Both the position numbers and the translations under genes were made by a program. Positions 57,827-64,000 of a DNA stretch of 64,000 bases are shown here, in pieces (position 1 is the stretch's first letter; each line of letters opens with the position of its first letter). The notes beneath the pieces are model-generated. The model made no database searches and was not told where the DNA came from. It was given only the letters and a program-made list of their open reading frames with translations. This stretch comes from Antedon mediterranea (Eukaryota; Echinodermata; Crinoidea; Comatulida; Antedonidae). Where the stretch lies: the NCBI RefSeq assembly GCF_964355755.1, contig NC_092670.1, positions 28,509,795 to 28,573,794 on the forward strand, read 5' to 3'.

Positions 57827-59811
57827 ACCCCTTCCACAGGAATTATTTCGAAAAATAACAAAAATTTCCACCTTTAAACTTCAATAATTAGGCTATAATA
57901 TTGCCATTTATGCACATATATTGTGTTAACATCATCTTATAGAGCCATACTAGTTATATCAAAAAATAAAAGGGTCGAAATTTGGCCTTTTTTGCAAAAT
58001 TTCCCTGTGGGGGACCATAGGAATTTTTTCGAAAAATGGCCAAAATTTCCACTTTTTAAAATTCAATAATTATGCTATTATATTGGCATTTATGCAAATA
58101 TATTGTGTTAGCATCATTTTATAGAGCCATCGGTAACTAGTTATGTCAAAAAATAAAAGGGTCGAAATTTAACAATTTATCGAAAATTTCGCTGCGGGGG
58201 ACCATAGGATTTTTTTTTCGAAAAATGATCTAAATTTCCATTGTTTAAAATTCAAAAATTATGCTATAATATTGCCATTTATGCAAATATATTGTGCTAA
58301 CATCATCTTATAGAGCCATATTAACTAGTTATGTAAAAAAATAAAAGGATCAAAATTTGGCCATTTTTCGAAAATTTCTCTGCTGGGGAACATAGGATTT
58401 TTTTCGAAAAATGGCCAAAATTTCCACTTTTTAAAATTCAATAATTATGCTATAATATTGCCATTTATGCAAATATATTGTGCAAACATCATCTTATAGA
58501 GCCATAGTAACTAGTTATGTCAAAAAATAAAAGCGTCGCAATTTTGAAAGTTTTGGAAAATTTTCCTGCGGGGGACCAAATGAATTTTTTCGAAAAATAA
58601 CCAAAATTTACACCTTTAAACTTCAATAATTAGGCTATAATATTGCCATTTATGCACATATATTGTGTTAACATCATCTTATAGAGCCATAGTAACTAGT
58701 TATGTCAAAAAATAAAAGGATCAAAATTTGGCAATTTTTCGAAAATTTTCCTGCGTGTGACCACAGGAATATTTTCAAAAAATAACCAAAATTTCCACCT
58801 TTTAAAATTCAATAATTAGGCTATAATATTGCCATTTATGCACATATATTGTGCTAACATCATCTTATAGAGATATAGCAACAAGTTATGTCAAAAAAAT
58901 AAAGGGGACGAAAAATGGAATCATTTTCCACTTTTTAAAATTAAATAATTATGCTATAATATTTCCATTTATACAGGTATATTTTGCTAAAATCATCTTA
59001 TAGAACCATAGTAACTAGTTATGTCAAAAAATAAAAGCGTCGAAATTTGGCGATTTTTCGAAAATTTCGCTACGAGGATTTTTTTTCGATAAATGGTCAA
59101 CATTTCCATGGTTTAAAATTAAAAAAGTATGCTATAATAGTGCCATTTATGCAAATATATTGTGCTAACATCATCTTATAGAGCCATAGTAACTAGTTAT
59201 ATCAAAAAATAAAAGGTTTGAAATTTGGCCATTTTTACGAAAATTTCCCAGCAGGGGACCATAGAAATTTTTTAGAAAAATGGCCAACATTTACAATTTT
59301 TAGAATTCTATAATTAGGCAATATATTATATTGTGTTAACATCATCTTATAGAGCCATACTAGTTACATCACAAAATAAAAGGTTTGAAATTTGGCCATT
59401 TTTCGAAAAATGTTCCTGCGGGGGACCATAGGACTTTTTTTCGAAAAATGGTCAACATTTCCATTGTTTCAAATTTAAAAAGTATGCTACAAAATTGCCA
59501 TTTATGCAAATATATTGTGCTAACATCATCTTAAAAAGCCATAGTAACTAGTTATGTTAAAAAATAAAAGGTTTGAAATTTGGCCATTTTTGGGAAAGTT
59601 TCCATGCGGGGGACTATAGAATTTTTTCGAAAAATGGCCAAAATTTCCACTTTTTAAAATTCAATAATTATGCTATTATATTGGCATTTATGCAAATATA
59701 ATATATATTGTGTTAGCATCATCTTATAGAGTCATCGGTAACTAGTTATGTCAAAAAATAAAAGGGTCGAAATTTGGTCATTTTTCGAAAATTTCCCCGC
59801 GGAAAGATTTT
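57827..59811. repeat. ~187-bp AT-rich satellite, about 11 units
   Basis: Marker AATAAAAG recurs at about 57964, 58152, 58340, 58526 and 58711 (spacing 185-188 bp) and then with some shortened units to ~59757. Each unit contains AAAATTTCCAC, CTATAATATTGCCATTTATG, CATCATCTTATAGAGCCATA, AACTAGTTATGTCAAAAAAT and a GGGGGACCATAGG segment next to TTTTTCGAAAAAT palindromes. The units are ~80-90% alike by eye. No coding sequence is seen. The block is embedded in the CT-rich array. Confidence 0.92.
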
Positions 59812-62800
59812 TCTATCTCTCTCTCGCTGATTTATTTCTCTCTCGCTGATCTATCTCTCTCTCGCTGATCTTTCTCTCTCGCTGATCTATCTCTCTCTCG
59901 CTGATCTATCTCTCTCTCGCTGATCTATCTATCTCTCTCTCGCTGATCTTGCTCTCTCTCGCTGGTCTATCTCTCTGTCGCTGATCCATCTCTCTCGCTG
60001 ATCTATCTCTCTCTCGCTGATCTATCTCTCTCTCTCGCTCATCTATCTCTCTCTCGCTGATCTAGCTCTCTCGCTGATCTATCTCTCTCTCTCGCTGATC
60101 TATCTCTCTCTTTCCCCAGCTGATATATCTCTCTCTCGCTGATCTATCTCTCTCGCTGATCTATCTCTCTCGCTGATCTATCTCTCTCTCTCGCTGATCT
60201 ATCTCTCTCTCGCTGATCAATCTCTCTCTCTCGCTGATCTATCTCTCTCTCGCTGATCTGTCTCTCTCTCGCTGATCTATCTCTCTCTCGCTGATCTATC
60301 TCTCTCTCTCTCGCTGATCTATCTCTTCTCACTGATCTATCTCTCACTCTCGCTGATCTATCTCTCTCTCGCTGATCTATCTCTCTCTCGCTGATCTATC
60401 TCTCTCTCGCTGATCTATCTCGCTCTCGCTGATCTATCTCTCTCTCGCTGATCTTTCTCTCTCGCTGAACTATCTCTCTCTCGCTGATCTATCTCTCTCT
60501 CGCTGATCTATCTCTCTCGCTGATCTATCTCTCTCTCTCGCTGATCTATCTCTCTCTTGCTAATCCATCTCTCTCTCGCTGATCTATCTCTCTCTCGCTG
60601 ATCTATCTCTCTCTGATCTATCTCTCTCTCGCTGATCTATCTCTCTATCGCTGATCTATCTCTCTCTCGCTGATCTATCTCTCTCTCGCTGATCTATCTC
60701 TCTCTCTCGCTGATCTATCTCTCTCGCTGATCTATCTCTCTCGCTGATCTATCTCTCTCTCGCTGATCTATCTCTCTCTCGCTGATCTATCTCTCTCTCT
60801 CTCTCTCGCTGATCTATCTCTCTCTCTCTCTCTCTCTCGCTGATCTATCTCTCTCTCTCGCTGATCTATCTCTCTCTCTCGCTGATCTATATCTCTCTCT
60901 CTCTCGCTGATCTATCTCTCTCTCTCTCTCTCTCTCTCGCTGATCTATCTCTCTCTCTCTCGCTGATCTATCTCTCTCTCGCTGATATATCTGTCTCTCT
61001 CGCTGATCTATCTCTCTCTCGCTGATATATCTCTCTATCTCTCGCTGATCTGTCTCTCTCTCTCTCGCTGATCTATCTCTCTATCGCTGATCTATCTCTC
61101 TCTCGCTGATCTATCTCTCTCTAGCTGATCTATCTCTCTCTCGCTGATCTATCTCTCTCGCTGATCTATCTCTCTCGCTGATCTATCTCTCTCTTGCTGA
61201 TCTATCTCTCTCTCGCTGATCAATCTCTCTCTCTCGCTGATCTATCTCTCTCTCGCTGATCTATCTCTCTCTCTCGCTGATCTATCTCTCTCTCGCTGAT
61301 CTATCTCTCTCTCTCTCTCGCTGATCTATCTCTTCTCACTGATCTATCTCTCTCTCTCGCTGATCTATCTCTCTCTCGCTGATCTATCTCTCTCTCGCTG
61401 ATCTATCTCTCTCTCGCTGATCTATCTCGCTCTCGCTGATCTATCTCTCTCTCGCTGATCTTTCTCTCTCGCTGATCTATCTCTCTCTCGCTGATCTATC
61501 TCTCTCTCGCTGATCTATCTCTCTCGCTGATCTATCTCTCTCTCTCGCTGATCTATCTCTCTCTCGCTAATCCATCTCTCTCTCGCTGATCTATCTCTCT
61601 CTCGCTGATCTATCTCTCTCTGATCTATCTCTCTCTCGCTGATCTATCTCTCTATCGCTGATCTATCTCTCACTCGCTGATCTATCTCTCTCTCGCTGAT
61701 CTATCTCTCTCTCGCTGATCTATCTCTCTCGCTGATCTATCTCTCTCGCTGATCTATCTCTCTCTCGCTGATCTATCTCTCTCTCGCTGATCTATCTCTC
61801 TCTTTCGCTGATCTATCTCTCTCTCGCTGATCTATCTCTCTCTCGCTGATCTATCTCTCTCTTGCTGATCTATCTCTCTCTCTCGCTGATCTATCTCTCT
61901 CTACCTGATCTATCTCTCTGTCGCTGATCTATCTCTCTCTCGCTGATCTATCTCTATCTCGCTGATCTATCTCTCTCTCGCTGATCTATCTCTCTCTCGC
62001 TGATCTATCTCTCTCTCTCTCTCTCTCGCTGATCTATCTCTCTCTCTCGCTGATCTATCTCTCTTTCACTGATCTATCTCTCTCTCGCTGATCTATCTCT
62101 CTCTCGCTGATCTATCTCTCTCTCGCTGATCTATCTCTCTCTCGCTGATCTTTCTCTCTCTCGCTGATCTATCTCTCTCTCACTGATCTATCTCTCTCTC
62201 GCTGATCTATCTCTTTCTCTCTCGCTGGTCTATCTCTCTCTCGCTGATCTATCTCTCTCTCGCGGATCTATCTCCTATCGCTGATCTATCTCTCTCTCGC
62301 TGATCTATCTCCCTCGCTGATATATCTCTCTCTCGCTGATCTATCTCTTTGTTGCTGATCTACCTCTCTCTCGCTGATCTATCTCTTTCTCGCTGATCTA
62401 TCTCTCTCTCGCTGATCTATCTCTCTCTCGCTGATCTATCTCTCTCGCTGATCTATCTCTCTCTCGCTGATCTATCTCTCTCTCTCGCTGTTCTATCTCT
62501 CTCTCGCTGATCTATCGCTCTCTCGCTGATCTATCTCTCTCTCGCTGATCTATCTCTCTCTCGCTGATCTATCTCTCTCTCGCTGATCTATCTCTCTCGC
62601 TGATCTATCTCTCTCGCTGATCTATCTCTCTCTCTCGCTGATCTATCTCTCTCCCTGATCTATCTCTCTATCGCTGATCTATCTCTCTCTCGCTGATCTA
62701 TCTCTCTCTCGCTGATCTATCTCTCTCTCTCTCTCGCTGATCTATCTCTCTCTTTCGCTGATCTATCTCTTTCTCGATGATCTATCTCTCTCTCTCGCTG

Positions 62801-64000
62801 ATCTATTTCTCTCTAGCTGATCTATCTTTCTCTCGCTGATCTATCTCTCTCGCTGATCTATCTCTCTCGCTGATCTATCTCTCTCTTGCTGATCTATCTC
62901 TCTCTCGCTGATCAATCTCTCTCTCTCGCTGATCTATCTCTCTCTCGCTGATCTATCTCTCTCTCTCGCTGATCTATCTCTCTCTCGCTGATCTATCTCT
63001 CTCTCTCGCTGATCTATCTCTCTCTCGCTGATCTATCTCTCTCTCTCGCTGATCTATCTCTCTCTCGCTGATCTATCTCTCTCTCGCTGATCTATCTCTC
63101 TCTCGCTGATCTATCTCGCTCTCGCTGATCTATCTCTCTCTCGCTGATCTTTCTCTCTCGCTGATCTATCTCTCTCGCTGATCTATCTCTCTCTCGCTGA
63201 TCTATCTCTCTCGCTGATCTATCTCTCTCTCTCGCTGATCTATCTCTCCCTCGCTAATCCATCTCTCTCTCGCTGATCTATCTCTCTCTCGCTGATCTAT
63301 CTCTCTCTGATCTATCTCTCTCTCGCTGATCTATCTCTCTCTCGCTGATCTATCTCTCTCTGATCTATCTCTCTCTCGCTGATCTATCTCTCTATCGCTG
63401 ATCTATCTCTCTCTCGCTGATCTATCTCTCTCTCGCTGATCTATCTCTCTCTCGCTGATCTATCTCTCTCGCTGATCTATCTCTCTCGCTGATCTATCTC
63501 TCTCTCGCTGATCTATCTCTCTCTCGCTGATCTATCTCTCTCTCTCGCTGATCTATCTCTCTCTCCCTGATCTATCTCTCTGTCGCTGATCTATCTCTCT
63601 CTCGCTGATCTATCTCTATCTCGCTGATCTATCTCTCTCTCGCTGATCTATCTCTCTCTCGCTCATCTTTCTCTCTCTCTCTCTCGCTGATCTATCTCTC
63701 TCTCGCTGATCTATCTCTCTTTCACTGATCTATCTCTCTCTCGCTGATCTATTTCTCTCTCGCTGATCTATCTCTCTCTCGCTGATCTATCTCTCTCTCG
63801 CTGATCTTTCTCTCTCTCGCTGATCTATCTCTCTCTCTCGCTGATCTATCTCTCTCTCGCTGATCTATCTCTTTCTCTCTCGCTGGTCTATCTCTCTCTC
63901 GCTGATCTATATCTCTCGCTGATCTATCTCTCTCGCTGATCTATCTCTCTCTTGCTGATCTATCTCTCTCTCGCTGATCAATCTCTCTCTCTCGCTGATC
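59812..64000 (-). repeat. 19-bp CT-rich minisatellite array, long right block
   Basis: Roughly 200 or more copies of GATCTATCTCTCTCTCGCT with unit lengths of mostly 15, 17, 19 or 21 bp caused by CT-dinucleotide gain or loss. It continues to the window edge. Larger blocks recur: CTCTTCTCACTGATC at 60321 and again near 61329, with matching neighbours, shows duplication of ~1-kb segments. Each unit contains GATC. No gene is present. Confidence 0.95.

Overview
This is non-coding, repeat-dominated DNA from an animal genome. I see no ordinary host gene, rRNA gene or functional tRNA gene. The mix of Ngaro/PAT-like, Chapaev-like, Harbinger, piggyBac-like, Helitron, CR1/L2-group LINE and Ty3/Gypsy elements, together with AT-rich DNA carrying short palindromic GCCTAGGC-type stretches, suggests a marine invertebrate. 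An echinoderm is plausible, but that is inference.

Layout. 1-5673: an 88-bp satellite with a higher-order structure of three monomer types. 5674-17154: a tandem array of ~260-bp units, each carrying a tRNA-like (SINE-head) module. The array runs forward to ~15914 and in reverse after that, and a 7.1-kb tyrosine-recombinase retrotransposon (5961-13039) has inserted into it. 17155-45004: the same 88-bp satellite in reverse orientation. It is interrupted by a TTAA-target foldback element (19366-24536) that itself hosts a Chapaev-like element (19401-23125), by a 620-bp insertion (31258-31877), and by a second Chapaev-like copy (37397-42191) that hosts a 1.04-kb piggyBac-like element (41006-42048). 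45005-64000: arrays of a ~19-bp GA/CT-rich repeat (AGCGAGAGAGAGATAGATC on one strand). These are interrupted by a decayed LINE (45669-52652, itself split by a Helitron at 49566-51232), a truncated Gypsy LTR element (53634-55704), a TIR element (56055-57290) and a ~187-bp AT-rich satellite (57827-59811).

Much of the evidence is internal. Several insertions can be checked inside the window because the uninterrupted target survives in a sister repeat copy. These are the Ngaro-like element (no target duplication), the Harbinger MITE (TTA), the two Chapaev-like copies (TGGC and GAAA), the foldback element (TTAA), the piggyBac-like element (TTAA, empty site in the sister copy) and the Helitron (A|T, whose removal restores the LINE reading frame).

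The only nearly intact coding capacity is the Ngaro/PAT-like element: Gag, RT-RNase H and tyrosine recombinase in three overlapping frames. The LINE is a pseudogene. Its ORF1 appears to join an RNase H1-type hybrid-binding domain, a coiled coil and an SGNH hydrolase; its ORF2 has an APE endonuclease and an RT. The Chapaev-like copies carry a small spliced gene-like cassette instead of a recognisable transposase. All calls come from reading the sequence; no database search was made.
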